A stretch of DNA of 64,000 nucleotides from Epilithonimonas caeni DSM 17710. GTDB lineage: Bacteria; Bacteroidota; Bacteroidia; Flavobacteriales; Weeksellaceae. The notes beneath the pieces are model-generated. The model saw only the letters and a list, made by a program, of their open reading frames with translations. It was not told where the DNA came from and did not search any database. Position 1 is the first letter of the stretch; each line of letters begins with the position of its first letter. The position numbers and the translations under genes are program-made. Positions 26,908 to 36,907 of the stretch are shown one piece after another. The DNA is taken from the NCBI RefSeq assembly GCF_000426465.1, contig NZ_AUFK01000013.1:62001-126000 (forward strand). Direction: 5' to 3'.

Positions 26908-29070
26908 TTAGAATTTATATGCTATTGAGAATCTCCAGTTTCTTGGTGCTTCTGCTTGATAATAGTATCCTCCTTTGTATGTTCCGTCAGCTTGTAAGAA
27001 ACTATATCCACTACCACTATACAAGTATCTATTAAAAACATTAAATACATTCAGGTTTAATCTGATTTTAGAATCTTCCCAAGACATTCCTGCATCGAAT
27101 TTCAGATAATCATTCATTTCTAAAGGAGAATCCTTACTTCCCCAGTCCCAAGTGCTTCTGTCAGCTAAAAAAGTTCCTCCAAATGTGAATCCAAATCCCT
27201 TTAATAAATTATCTTGTGTGAAAGTATAATTTAACCAACCATTCACTGTGTGTTTAGCATAACCAGGAACCCTTTGCCCTTTAATAGCAGATGGTGTTGT
27301 TTCTGTATATGTATTTTCGGTAAAAGCATAATTGAAAATTGCATTAAAGCCTTTTACTATCTCTCCTTTCAAATCAAATTCTGCTCCCTGAACTCTTGTC
27401 CTTCCTAGGAAAATAGAATAAATACCTGAAGGATCTGTTGGATCACCAGTTATAGCATTTCTTTTACTAATGTTATATAAGGATAAAGTGGTATTCCATT
27501 TTCCACCTGCCCAATCTCTTTTTAATCCGACTTCAACATTATTACCTGTAATTGGTTTTGCGGTTGAGCCATTCCTAAATAGTCCTGTTTGTGGAACAAA
27601 AGCCTGATCATATAAAGCATAAGCTGAAGTATTCTGATCAATTGAATAGCTTAAACCAAAACGGGGTGTTATTTTTTCCCCTTTTTGTTCTGCCGCTCCA
27701 TAAGCTTGTTGAGAAACATTTGTATATCTTGCAGCAATAGTTAATCTTAATTGATCTTCAAAAAAGCCCAATTCATCCTGTAGATAGACGCCATTGTAGT
27801 TTTGGCTGATTGTCCCCCAAGGATTTGCTCTTTGTTCCAACGGAATACTTCCATCGAATGTTGGATATCCAGCGCTTGGAACTGTATAAATATTTGAATT
27901 GGTATCAAACGGACTAGTGACCAAATCAATAGCTCCTCCTTGATTCCAGTCTGCTAGATATTTTTTGGAGCCCAAATCTAAGCCCGCAAGAATTTTATGT
28001 GAAACGCCACCTGTTTTTTCGTAACCATTTAAAAAGACTTGACCAAATTTCATTACATTACTTGCTTCCCAGAAGTAAAGGCCTCTAATCATATATCCAG
28101 TTGCTTGGTCAAACATGCCAGGCCATATATCACTTCCTAAAGTGTGATTATTCATATAAGTCAATTGTGCGGTCAACTTCCAATCTGAGCTAAATTTATG
28201 CTGTAAATTAATATTTGCAGTATGATCATTAATATTTGTGGGTGCAATCCCCGGGTCAGATACAGTATAATCAACAGGTTTAGTTCCGTATCCATCAAAA
28301 CTGTATACATAAGATGAGCCTACTTCTGACGACTTAGCTTTTTGATATATATACTCTGCAGTTAAGACTGTTTGATTGGTTAAATCAACTTTAATAGATG
28401 GATTAATAATATATCTATCATTAAATTCATATTTTCTGAAACTATTTTTATTTTGGCCCATTAAATTAAGTCGGAATGCAACTTTCTCTGATAGTTTGGA
28501 ATCAAAATCAGTTTCTCCTCTGTACATATCAAAACTTCCTAGAGTAACACGAGCTGATCCATTAAAATCTTTTCCTGTAGGTTTTTTAGTAACAACATTG
28601 TAAATGCCACTAGGTTCACCATTAGACATTAAAAAGCCGGAAGGCCCTTTTACGAATTCAATATGATCAACATAGCTCATATCTTCACTTAAAGGCCCCC
28701 AAGGTGTTGTTACATTAACACCATTAAAAAAAGCTTCTGCGCGAGAACCTCTCATATTTACTCTGGTATACATATCTCCCCAATGCTCTAATCTTTGTGC
28801 TCCTGCAACATTTCTTAAAACTCCATCACTGAGAGTAGTTACCTGCTGATCTTCTAATGCTCTGTTGGTAATTATTGTAATGTTTTGAGGTATTTTGATA
28901 AGCTCTTCATTTAATCGGAGAGAAGATGACCCCTCTTTTTCATTATACTTTTTATAGTATTTATTAAGTATTACCTCATCTATATCATTTGACTTTTTAA
29001 TCGTGTCATTTTCTTGAGCAAAAGCAAAAGTGGAAACCAAAACCACAGCACTCACAATAATTTTCTTCAT
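26908..29070 (-). CDS. TonB-dependent siderophore receptor (FhuA/FoxA-like class)
   Basis: A 720-residue outer-membrane receptor of the TonB-siderophore class. The signal is MKKIIVSAVVLVSTFAFAQ. The N-terminal region DIDEVILNKYY serves as a TonB-box-like stretch. Plug motifs are RLNEELIKIPQNITIIT, VNMRGSRAEAFFNGVNV and HIEFVKGPSGFLMSNGEPSG, and GIYNVVTKKPTG ends the plug. The barrel ends NWRFSIAYKF. The plug resembles ferrichrome/ferrioxamine receptors. It is first in a run with PepSY copy 2, the next receptor and PepSY copy 1, read from a promoter that contains a Fur-like palindrome. Confidence 0.87.
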   Translation of the reverse strand: MKKIIVSAVVLVSTFAFAQENDTIKKSNDIDEVILNKYYKKYNEKEGSSSLRLNEELIKIPQNITIITNRALEDQQVTTLSDGVLRNVAGAQRLEHWGDMYTRVNMRGSRAEAFFNGVNVTTPWGPLSEDMSYVDHIEFVKGPSGFLMSNGEPSGIYNVVTKKPTGKDFNGSARVTLGSFDMYRGETDFDSKLSEKVAFRLNLMGQNKNSFRKYEFNDRYIINPSIKVDLTNQTVLTAEYIYQKAKSSEVGSSYVYSFDGYGTKPVDYTVSDPGIAPTNINDHTANINLQHKFSSDWKLTAQLTYMNNHTLGSDIWPGMFDQATGYMIRGLYFWEASNVMKFGQVFLNGYEKTGGVSHKILAGLDLGSKKYLADWNQGGAIDLVTSPFDTNSNIYTVPSAGYPTFDGSIPLEQRANPWGTISQNYNGVYLQDELGFFEDQLRLTIAARYTNVSQQAYGAAEQKGEKITPRFGLSYSIDQNTSAYALYDQAFVPQTGLFRNGSTAKPITGNNVEVGLKRDWAGGKWNTTLSLYNISKRNAITGDPTDPSGIYSIFLGRTRVQGAEFDLKGEIVKGFNAIFNYAFTENTYTETTPSAIKGQRVPGYAKHTVNGWLNYTFTQDNLLKGFGFTFGGTFLADRSTWDWGSKDSPLEMNDYLKFDAGMSWEDSKIRLNLNVFNVFNRYLYSGSGYSFLQADGTYKGGYYYQAEAPRNWRFSIAYKF

Positions 29071-29086
29071 TAGGAAATAATTTTTG

Positions 29087-29122
29087 CAAAGGTATTATTT
29101 TTAATTATTCTAAATTAACAAA
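29087..29122 (-). promoter_or_regulatory. Promoter of the siderophore-receptor operon
   Basis: On the minus strand TTTG (29122-29119) and TACCTTTG (29094-29087, exact TAnnTTTG) are separated by 24 bases, slightly longer than the usual spacing. The -7 box ends 16 bases before the ATG. Confidence 0.5.
29097..29115. promoter_or_regulatory. Fur-box-like 19-bp palindrome in the receptor promoter
   Basis: Read on the minus strand it is ATTTAGAAT-A-ATTAAAAAT, matching 7 of 9 half-site pairs of a perfect ATTTAGAAT/ATTCTAAAT palindrome. It lies between the -33 and -7 boxes, where a bound iron repressor would block the polymerase. That this is the Fur site is inference from the siderophore context. 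Confidence 0.5.
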
Positions 29123-29159
29123 TTTTGTGATTTTTATCAGATTATTAAGAATTGTTCCA

Positions 29160-29191
29160 AATAAAAAATCCTGCTGATTACTCAACAGGAT
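29160..29191 (-). terminator. secA terminator
   Basis: On the minus strand ATCCTGTTGA pairs with TCAGCAGGAT (one G-U pair), with a 4-base loop, followed by TTTTTTATTT. Confidence 0.8.
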
Positions 29192-29215
29192 CAATATTAT
29201 AGTTAAATCTTATTC

Positions 29216-32200
29216 TTAAGCCGGGATTTCTCCTTTGTATAAGAAAGAAACAATCTCTTTATTCACTTTATCAACCATTTCGCTAAACAGGTAGAAAGAC
29301 TCTTGCTTATATATTACCAATGGATCTTTTTGCTCATAAACGGCACCTTGTGAAGAACGTCTTAGGTCGTCCATTTCTCTCAAGTGTGTTTTCCAGTTCT
29401 CATCGATGATTGCTAAAGAAATATTCTTCTCAAAATCTGTGATCAGACTTTCACATTTGGTTTCATAAGCTTCCTTCAGATCCGTAACAATGGTCATTGT
29501 TTTTGTCCCGTCGCTGAAAGGAACCTGGATCATCTTGAACATAGAACCTTGGTTCAGATAAACATTCTCGATAATTGGATAAGCATTTTCCTTAAGAAGA
29601 TTTAATCTCAAGTCATAGTCTTCTTTTGCTTTTTTGAAAACGATGTCTGTAAGAGCTGGAATCTGAATGCTTCCAAATTCTGACTCATTTACAGGAGCTT
29701 CCATTGTGAAATGTTTGATGATTTCGAATTCGAAATCTTTATAATTACCAGTTGCTTTGGTCTGAGAAACAATGGCCGCAGCCGTATCGTAGATCATATT
29801 CACGATGTCATACTTCAAGTGGTCTCCGAACAAGGCGTTCTTTCTTCTTTTGTAGATAACGTCACGTTGTTTGTTCATTACGTCATCATATTCCAATAAT
29901 CGTTTTCTGACACCGAAGTTATTCTCCTCCACTTTTTTCTGAGCTCTTTCGATAGATTTGGAAATCATGGAATGCTGAATTACTTCACCTTCCTTATGAC
30001 CCATTCTGTCCATCATTTTTGCGATTCTTTCGGAGCCGAAAAGACGCATCAGGTTATCTTCCAAAGAAACATAAAATTGAGAACTTCCCGGGTCTCCCTG
30101 ACGACCAGCTCTACCTCTCAACTGCCTGTCAACACGACGGGAATCATGTCTTTCTGTACCTATGATTGCTAAACCTCCGGCATCTTTCACTTCAGCCTTC
30201 AACTTGATATCGGTACCTCTACCAGCCATATTCGTTGCAATTGTTACAACGCCCGGTCCACCAGCACCAGCTACAATCTCTGCTTCTTTCTTGTGAAGTT
30301 TCGCATTCAGAACCTGGTGTTGAATCTTTCTTAATTGTAATGCTTTTGATAATAACTGAGAAATCTCAACCGAGGTTGTTCCCACCAAAACAGGTCTTCC
30401 TGCCGAGGTCAATTTTTCGATTTCTTCAATTACAGCATTGTATTTTTCACGATTGGTCTTGAAAACCAAATCTTGCCTGTCGTCTCTTTGGATTGGTCTG
30501 TTCGTAGGAATCACAACCACATCCAACTTATAAATTTGCCAGAATTCTCCAGCTTCAGTTTCCGCAGTACCAGTCATACCGGCTAACTTATTATACATAC
30601 GGAAATAATTTTGTAATGTAATCGTCGCAAACGTTTGAGTCGCCGCTTCAATTTTTACATTTTCTTTTGCCTCGATCGCTTGGTGAAGTCCATCTGAATA
30701 ACGACGACCATCCATAATACGACCAGTCTGCTCATCCACAATCTTCACTTCACCGTCAATTACCACATATTCATCATCTTTTTCGAATAATGTATAAGCT
30801 TTTAGTAGTTGATTCATAGTGTGAATGCGCTCAGATTTCACAGCAAATTCTCTGTATAATTCTTCTTTGGCAGCAAATTCTTCTTCCTTGGAAAGATTTT
30901 TCTTTTCGATGTCGGCAATTTCTGTCGCGATGTCTGTCAAAACAAAGAATTGTGAATCCTCGTTACCTGCAGACATATATTCTACACCTTTATCCGTCAA
31001 ATCGATTTGATTGTTCTTCTCATCGATAACGAAATATAGGTCTTTGTCCACAATTGGCATATCACGGTTGTTATCTGCCATATATTGCCCTTCAACTTTC
31101 TGAAGCAATGCACGGTTTCCACTTTCTGATAAGAACTTGATCAATTGTCTGTTTTTCGGAAGACCCCTGTACGCCTGAAGCAATTTGAAACCGCCTTCCT
31201 TTGTGTTTCCGTTAGCAATCAATTTTTTAGCTTCGTTGAAAATTGCAGAGACCGTTTTTTTCTGAACTTCAACAATTCTGTCAATTGAAGGTTTAAGCAC
31301 ATCAAATTCCTGTCTGTCACCCTGAGGAACAGGGCCGGAAATAATCAGCGGTGTTCTTGCATCATCAATCAAAACGGAGTCAACCTCATCGACAATAGCG
31401 AAATTCAATTCTCCCTGAACTAATTCAGAAGGATTGGTCACCATATTATCCCTAAGATAATCGAAGCCGAATTCGTTATTGGTTCCGTAAGTTATACTTG
31501 CCTGATAAGCTTTTCTTCTGGAATCTGAGTTAGGTTGGTGATTATCGATACAATCGATGGTCAAACCATGGAATTGATACAATGGGCCCATCCAGGCCGA
31601 GTCACGTTTTGCCAGATAATCATTAACAGTTACAACGTGGACGCCTCTTCCCGGTAAGGCATTAAGGTAAATCGGTAATGTTCCTACCAATGTTTTACCT
31701 TCACCGGTTGCCATTTCTGCGATCTTTCCAGAGTGCAATACAACACCACCAATAAACTGTGTGTCATAATGAACCATATCCCAAACTACCGGTGTTCCCG
31801 CGGCATCCCAAGAATTTTTCCAAACAGCAGTGTCACCGTCTAGAACTACAAAATCTTTTGTAGCAGCCAATTCGCGGTCTCTGTCTGTTGCTTTGACCCG
31901 GATTTCTCCGTTCTGGGCCAAACGTCTTGAAGTTTCCTTCACCAGCGCAAAAGCTTCCGGTAGAATCTCATTAAGAACCTTTTCTTCTACCTCATAAGAT
32001 TCTTTTTTGAGGGTTTCTATCTTAGTGAAAAGAGCCTCTTTTTCGTCGACGTTTGTAGAGTTTTTTATCTGCTCTTTTATTTCGTCTATTTGGGTTGTAA
32101 ACTTAACAGTTGCAGATCTGATCTTTTCTTTAAACTCTGCTGTTTTATCTCTCAGTCCATCATCAGATAATGATTGGATGTCAGATTCTACTGCCTTTAT

Positions 32201-32287
32201 TTTCGTGACAACTTTCTTTACTTCTTTAAGATCTTTTGCATTTTTGTCTCCCAAAAAACTTTTAAGAACTGTATTTAAAAAACTCAT
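29216..32287 (-). CDS. secA: Preprotein translocase ATPase SecA
   Basis: ATP-driven motor that pushes unfolded preproteins through SecYEG. It is 1023 residues. Walker A is MATGEGKTL (192-200), and the DEAD-type box appears as [53 protein letters not shown] and [16 protein letters not shown] are all present. A Bacteroidetes-type insert lies between residues 55 and 165. The C-terminus ends at FLYKGEIPA, without the usual Cys/His zinc-binding tail that contacts SecB, so that tail is absent here. Confidence 0.96.
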   Translation of the reverse strand: MSFLNTVLKSFLGDKNAKDLKEVKKVVTKIKAVESDIQSLSDDGLRDKTAEFKEKIRSATVKFTTQIDEIKEQIKNSTNVDEKEALFTKIETLKKESYEVEEKVLNEILPEAFALVKETSRRLAQNGEIRVKATDRDRELAATKDFVVLDGDTAVWKNSWDAAGTPVVWDMVHYDTQFIGGVVLHSGKIAEMATGEGKTLVGTLPIYLNALPGRGVHVVTVNDYLAKRDSAWMGPLYQFHGLTIDCIDNHQPNSDSRRKAYQASITYGTNNEFGFDYLRDNMVTNPSELVQGELNFAIVDEVDSVLIDDARTPLIISGPVPQGDRQEFDVLKPSIDRIVEVQKKTVSAIFNEAKKLIANGNTKEGGFKLLQAYRGLPKNRQLIKFLSESGNRALLQKVEGQYMADNNRDMPIVDKDLYFVIDEKNNQIDLTDKGVEYMSAGNEDSQFFVLTDIATEIADIEKKNLSKEEEFAAKEELYREFAVKSERIHTMNQLLKAYTLFEKDDEYVVIDGEVKIVDEQTGRIMDGRRYSDGLHQAIEAKENVKIEAATQTFATITLQNYFRMYNKLAGMTGTAETEAGEFWQIYKLDVVVIPTNRPIQRDDRQDLVFKTNREKYNAVIEEIEKLTSAGRPVLVGTTSVEISQLLSKALQLRKIQHQVLNAKLHKKEAEIVAGAGGPGVVTIATNMAGRGTDIKLKAEVKDAGGLAIIGTERHDSRRVDRQLRGRAGRQGDPGSSQFYVSLEDNLMRLFGSERIAKMMDRMGHKEGEVIQHSMISKSIERAQKKVEENNFGVRKRLLEYDDVMNKQRDVIYKRRKNALFGDHLKYDIVNMIYDTAAAIVSQTKATGNYKDFEFEIIKHFTMEAPVNESEFGSIQIPALTDIVFKKAKEDYDLRLNLLKENAYPIIENVYLNQGSMFKMIQVPFSDGTKTMTIVTDLKEAYETKCESLITDFEKNISLAIIDENWKTHLREMDDLRRSSQGAVYEQKDPLVIYKQESFYLFSEMVDKVNKEIVSFLYKGEIPA

Positions 32288-32387
32288 AATTTGCTATTTG
32301 CGGTTTGCCTTTAGCTTTTAACTAATTGCGTAATTTATTTAATAAGAAATTGACCCGTGACAAAAAGTCAAAAGTCAAAAAAACGAA

Positions 32388-32609
32388 TTAATATTCGTCT
32401 TCGTTCCAGAGATAGTCCTCGTCGGTAGGATAATCGCTCCAGATCTCATCTATCGCATCATAGATCTCTCCTTCATCCTCGATTGCCTGAAGGTTTTCTA
32501 CAACTTCCATAGGTGCCCCTGTTCTGATGGCGTAATCAATTAATTCTGCCTTGGTCATCGGCCAAGGTGCATCGCTAAGATATGATGCTAATTCTAATGT
32601 CCAATACAT
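32388..32609 (-). CDS. DUF2795 family small protein
   Basis: A 73-residue acidic protein of the DUF2795 family, unknown function. The recognisable segments are LASYLSDAPWPMTKAELIDYA and a run of Glu/Asp towards the C-terminus (YPTDEDYLWNEDEY). It lies about 100 bases upstream of secA on the same strand, with its own promoter, and may be co-transcribed with secA. Confidence 0.8.
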   Translation of the reverse strand: MYWTLELASYLSDAPWPMTKAELIDYAIRTGAPMEVVENLQAIEDEGEIYDAIDEIWSDYPTDEDYLWNEDEY

Positions 32610-32624
32610 AATTTAAATTTTTTG

Positions 32625-32632
32625 CAAAAGTA
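32625..32632 (-). promoter_or_regulatory. -7 element for the DUF2795 gene
   Basis: On the minus strand TACTTTTG matches TAnnTTTG, 15 bases before the ATG at 32609. Confidence 0.5.
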
Positions 32633-32730
32633 AAAAATTAGGTGATATTTTATATACTTTTCTATTGATTTTCAATAATATTTAAAAATAATTTTATTTG
32701 ATATTTAAATTTATCTAAGATCAAAGAACG

Positions 32731-33759
32731 TTAATGCGGATTTCCCAAAAACCATTCCACAAATTTTTTTATGCCATTTTGGAAGTTTGTGCCTGGAGAA
32801 TAGCCGATAAGCGCCCTGGCTTTTGTAATGTCTGCATTGGTTTTCTGAACGTCTCCGGGCTGCATCGGTAACATTTTTTTATTAGCCTTCTTACCGATTG
32901 TTTCTTCCAGAACAGATACCATTTGGTCCAATGTCACGACTTCACTTTCTCCGAGATTAATGATCTCATACACGTTTTCATTGGTTTCCAGATAATCTAT
33001 TGATTTTAAAATCCCATCAATAATATCATGAATGAAGGTGTAATCTCTAGCCGTAGAACCATTACCGTAGAAAGGGATCTCTTGACCTTCTGAAATTAAT
33101 TTAGTGAATTTGTGAATCGCCAGATCAGGTCTTTGTCTTGGTCCATAAACCGTGAAAAATCTCAGCTGGACCATGTCAATATGATAAAGGCTATGGTACA
33201 CATGACCGATGATTTCACCACATTTTTTTGTAGCCGCATAAGGAGAAATCGGATTGTCAACATTATCCGTTTCGGAAAAAGGTACCTTCTCATTATTTCC
33301 GTAAACACTTGATGATGAAGCACAAACGAATTTTTTGATTTCGAATTCCTTACAAAGCTCCCAAAGATTCTGAGTTCCCCTGATGTTGACTTCTTCATAT
33401 TCCAAAGGCCTTTCAATAGATGGACGAACACCGGCCAAAGCCGCTAAATGGACCACCAAATCTATCTTATGGTCGCGGAAAATAACTTCCAAACCTTTTT
33501 TGTCCCGAATGTCCTGATAGTAAAGTTGATAATTATCTGATTTAGTTTTAACTGCTAAATTTTGAATATCGGTTTCCTTGTCTGAAAAACTAAATCCGGT
33601 ATCTAAGCCTAAAGATTCCAGGGTATTTCTGACTTTGATCTTGTAATCATAAAAATCGTCAAAGTTGTCAACATTAATGACAGAATGTCCATTTTTCAAA
33701 AGTTGCTCTACCAAGTGAGAACCTATAAATCCACTGCCACCCGTTAAAAGATAGTTCAT
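32731..33759 (-). CDS. NAD-dependent nucleotide-sugar epimerase (UDP-glucuronate 4-epimerase-like)
   Basis: Extended short-chain dehydrogenase of 342 residues acting on a nucleotide sugar for surface polysaccharide. The start is the ATG at 33759, because the longer frame begins with TTG. MNYLLTGGSGFIGSHLVE holds the glycine-rich NAD motif. The catalytic Y174-x-x-x-K178 is in SPYAATKKCG, preceded by SSSSVYG. The segments VDNFDDFYDYKIK and TVYGPRQRPDLAIHKF are characteristic of UDP-glucuronate 4-epimerases. No glycosyltransferase is adjacent. Exact substrate is inferred from resemblance. Confidence 0.85.
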   Translation of the reverse strand: MNYLLTGGSGFIGSHLVEQLLKNGHSVINVDNFDDFYDYKIKVRNTLESLGLDTGFSFSDKETDIQNLAVKTKSDNYQLYYQDIRDKKGLEVIFRDHKIDLVVHLAALAGVRPSIERPLEYEEVNIRGTQNLWELCKEFEIKKFVCASSSSVYGNNEKVPFSETDNVDNPISPYAATKKCGEIIGHVYHSLYHIDMVQLRFFTVYGPRQRPDLAIHKFTKLISEGQEIPFYGNGSTARDYTFIHDIIDGILKSIDYLETNENVYEIINLGESEVVTLDQMVSVLEETIGKKANKKMLPMQPGDVQKTNADITKARALIGYSPGTNFQNGIKKFVEWFLGNPH

Positions 33760-33895
33760 AAAATCAATTGTGATGCGAATATAAGAATTAAACAAAAAAA
33801 GAACTACAATAAATCATAAGAATAATGTGTCTGATAAAAATTTAAAATTAATTAAATAATGATTACTTTTAATCCCAATTTCTAATCTAAGACAA

Positions 33896-34687
33896 ATGCA
33901 TTTTTCCGGACAAATTCTCAAAATGATCTCCCAAAACGGACAGCCTATCCAATATTATCTGAATCTAAAAGATGACCTGATCAATATGAATCAGCTTTTC
34001 GGGAAAGAACTTAAAATAAAACACATCGGATATGAATGTGTGAATTGTGGAAGCGACGAGAAGATCTACAGAATGGGATTCTGTAAAAAATGCTTTTTCG
34101 AAAGTCCTTATGCGAGTGATACCATTATTCGTCCGGAATTATCCACAGCACATCTTGGCATCGCAGAGCGGGATCTGGAAATTGAGAAAGAAATCCAGTT
34201 GGTTCCGCATATCGTTTATCTGGCCTACACAGGCGAAGTGAAAGTGGGCGTAACAAGAGAAGCGCAGATCCCGACACGCTGGATCGATCAGGGCGCAACG
34301 TTCGCATTGCCGATCGCAGTTACCGAAAACCGTTACGAAGCCGGAATGATCGAGGTTGAACTCAAAAAACATATCGCTGACAAGACCAATCCGAAAAAAA
34401 TGCTTGCAGACGATTATGAAGATACTTTGGATTTGATCGATTTTCGAAATAAGATCGCAGAATATTTCCCCAACGATTTCAAAAAGTTTGCAGTTACTGA
34501 AGAGAATGTTATAAAACTCGATTTTCCTTATGAAGCACCAGAAAAAGTCAATGTTTTTACGCTGGACAAAAGACCGGAATTCAGTGGAGTTTTGAGAGGA
34601 ATCAAAGGGCAATATCTTTCTTTTGAAGGTGGCGACTTTATCAATGTAAGAGGACACGAAGGTTATGTGATCGAATTGAGCCTGTAA
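33896..34687 (+). CDS. DUF2797 protein with zinc-knuckle and GIY-YIG-like segment
   Basis: A 263-residue member of the uncharacterised DUF2797 family. A four-Cys zinc ribbon is visible, C48-x-x-C51 (CVNCG) and C63-x-x-C66 (CKKC). It is followed by a segment resembling a degenerate GIY-YIG nuclease core, VYLAYTGEVKVGVTR with RWIDQGA about 15 residues later. The C-terminal half is beta-rich with GQYLSFEGGDFINVRG. A nucleic-acid role is inferred from these features only. It lies in the same direction as the AsmA-like gene 42 bases downstream. Confidence 0.8.
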   Translation: MHFSGQILKMISQNGQPIQYYLNLKDDLINMNQLFGKELKIKHIGYECVNCGSDEKIYRMGFCKKCFFESPYASDTIIRPELSTAHLGIAERDLEIEKEIQLVPHIVYLAYTGEVKVGVTREAQIPTRWIDQGATFALPIAVTENRYEAGMIEVELKKHIADKTNPKKMLADDYEDTLDLIDFRNKIAEYFPNDFKKFAVTEENVIKLDFPYEAPEKVNVFTLDKRPEFSGVLRGIKGQYLSFEGGDFINVRGHEGYVIELSL

Positions 34688-34729
34688 ATTTGGAATGGTT
34701 TTAGTCATTAATTTTTTAAAATAAAATTT

Positions 34730-36841
34730 ATGCTAAAAAAACTACTGAAAATTACTGCTATCGTCCTTGGGAGTGTCTTGATTCTCATAGTTTTACTGAA
34801 TATCGGGTTCAGCCTGTGGCTCAAGTATAAATTGCCTGATTATCTCAAAACCAAAACGCCTTACGAGATTACTTACGAATCCCTGAATGTCGAAATCCTA
34901 AGCGGAAGCATCTCTGCCAATCAAATCAAAATCAAAACCAAACAACCAAACAACCTTGAAACCATAGCTCTCGATGGAAGCTTAGACAATCTGAATATCA
35001 GCAGATTAAGTATAATTGAATTTTTGAGAAACAATCAAATCGAAGCCAATTCTATTAAGCTAATTAATCCCAATTTAAAAGTCAGATTAGCAAACCCACG
35101 GACTGGAAAAAACAAAAAAAATCCAAATCCTTTTACAATCAAAAATATTGAGATCAAAAAGGGAAATATCGAGGTTTATAAATCGGAGAACACCAAATTT
35201 TTCTCCGCAAGCAACTTTGACCTTGATGTCAAAAACCTTAGTCTGAACCAAAATCCCGATGAATTGCCTTTTGCGCTGGATGGTTATAAAATATCTGCCA
35301 ATCAGTTTTATGCACAAATCAGTGATGTTTATTCTTTGAATTCGTCGGAACTAAAAACGGTCAATGGAGAATTGACCATCAATGATTTCGAATTAAAGCC
35401 ATTGATTGATTTCAAAAACTGGGAACAGAATTTCAAAACACAGAAAACACTTTACGATATCAAAAGCAAAAGTATTTCTTTCAACGATTTGATATTTAAC
35501 AAAACAAAATTAAGTTTCAAAAACGCTCAAGTTATCGACCCAATTTTCATTTTACAAAATCGTGATAGTAAAATTGTTAGACAAAACAAAGAAAAGTCCA
35601 ACTTTAATATTGATTTTGAGAATTTCGATATTAAAAATGGACAATTTTCTATTCTGAGACCGAATGGGAAAAAGTCACTCTCATTAGCGAAATTCGATGC
35701 AAATTTGAAGGGTTTTTTAATGGACGAAGAAACTTCGAAAAACAAAATCCCTTTCACTTACAAAGATTACAAAGTTTCCGGAAATCAATTTTTTTATGAC
35801 GCAGGCAAATATTACAATATGGATTTGTCAAGCTTTGAAATGACTTCGCAAAATATTGATCTAAAGAATTTTAAATTAAAGCCAAAAGTGTCAAGAGCGG
35901 AATTTGTAAGAATGATTCCAATGGAAAATGACTTGTTCGATATTTCTGCAAACAGGGTTCAATTGTTGGGACTTAACTGGAAATTCGAAAATGACAAGCC
36001 GAATATCAATCTTAAAAATGCAAAGCTGACGAATGTTGACGCCAACATCTTCCGAAGCAAAATCCCGAAAGATAATCCTAAAGAAAAGCTGCTTTATTCT
36101 AAATTACTGAGAACTATAAAATTTCCTTTAATTATTGAAAATCTGAATCTTATCCAGTCTAAATTGGTGTATGAAGAAGATACTCCGGATTCTCACGGAC
36201 CTGGCAAAGTTATATTTACAAATTTTAATATGGATGTCAAAAATCTGAATTCCAACAAACAAAAAGGAGGCAATACAAAAGTTCCGATAATGATCAACTG
36301 CAAATTTATGGATGTCTCTCCAATGAAAGTGAATTGGAATTTCAACACGGCTGATATGCGCGATAATTTTACAATTGGAGGCAGCATTCATAACTTGCCA
36401 GCTGTTGATATCAATCCATTTATCAAACCTTATCTCAATGTTTCTGCAACGGGAACAATCACAAGCCTCAACTTTGACTTCAAAGGGAATAATGACATTA
36501 TGAACGGGAAATTCAGGATTGCACACAAAGATTTGAAGGTCAGCCTTCTTGATAAAAAAACAAGGGAAAAGAAAAAGTTTTTATCTGCAGTGGTTAATCT
36601 GGTTGTGAGAAAAGACTCCAAGCAATTTCCAGAATCCGTGGATGTTTATGTTGAGAGAAACAAAGAGAGGTCATTCTTCAATCTGTTCTGGAAAGGTATC
36701 GAAGATGGTTTGAAAAAGACTTTAATCAGTATCAATGTTGACAAAGTGAAGGAAAATGTTGAAGATGTGAAAGAGACCGTGAAAGAAACAAAGAAGAAAA
36801 TAAAAGAAGCTAAAAATAATATTGCTGAAAAAAAGAAATAA
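34730..36841 (+). CDS. AsmA-like/DUF748-type envelope protein
   Basis: A 703-residue protein with one N-terminal membrane helix (about 7-33, ITAIVLGSVLILIVLLNIGF) and a long repetitive beta-rich region (about 45-660), such as occurs in AsmA/TamB-type proteins that bridge membranes and carry lipids. The recurring pattern of N-x-x-I/L-x-x-G-x-I or D-x-x-L-x-N units supports this. The C-terminal 45 residues are highly charged and coiled-coil-like (VKENVEDVKETVKETKKKIK). Exact family assignment is uncertain; it could equally be a DUF748-type protein. Confidence 0.68.
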   Translation: MLKKLLKITAIVLGSVLILIVLLNIGFSLWLKYKLPDYLKTKTPYEITYESLNVEILSGSISANQIKIKTKQPNNLETIALDGSLDNLNISRLSIIEFLRNNQIEANSIKLINPNLKVRLANPRTGKNKKNPNPFTIKNIEIKKGNIEVYKSENTKFFSASNFDLDVKNLSLNQNPDELPFALDGYKISANQFYAQISDVYSLNSSELKTVNGELTINDFELKPLIDFKNWEQNFKTQKTLYDIKSKSISFNDLIFNKTKLSFKNAQVIDPIFILQNRDSKIVRQNKEKSNFNIDFENFDIKNGQFSILRPNGKKSLSLAKFDANLKGFLMDEETSKNKIPFTYKDYKVSGNQFFYDAGKYYNMDLSSFEMTSQNIDLKNFKLKPKVSRAEFVRMIPMENDLFDISANRVQLLGLNWKFENDKPNINLKNAKLTNVDANIFRSKIPKDNPKEKLLYSKLLRTIKFPLIIENLNLIQSKLVYEEDTPDSHGPGKVIFTNFNMDVKNLNSNKQKGGNTKVPIMINCKFMDVSPMKVNWNFNTADMRDNFTIGGSIHNLPAVDINPFIKPYLNVSATGTITSLNFDFKGNNDIMNGKFRIAHKDLKVSLLDKKTREKKKFLSAVVNLVVRKDSKQFPESVDVYVERNKERSFFNLFWKGIEDGLKKTLISINVDKVKENVEDVKETVKETKKKIKEAKNNIAEKKK

Positions 36842-36856
36842 TTATTTAAGGATAAA

Positions 36857-36893
36857 AAAACAAGCTCAAAACGTAGAATTTTGAGCTTGTTTT
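36857..36893. terminator. Bidirectional terminator after the AsmA-like gene
   Basis: A 15-bp stem (36857-36871 with 36879-36893) contains ACAAGCTCAAAA, with a 7-base loop and A/T tails. Confidence 0.85.
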
Positions 36894-36907
36894 ATATAGT
36901 CCAGATT

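Noticed and set aside
33760-33795. Upstream extension of the epimerase
   Set aside because: It begins with TTG and adds residues before the glycine-rich NAD motif that fits directly after the ATG at 33759.
34139-34708. 189-residue minus-strand ORF opposite DUF2797 gene
   Set aside because: Antisense shadow; Cys/Phe-rich pattern is typical of a reversed coding frame.
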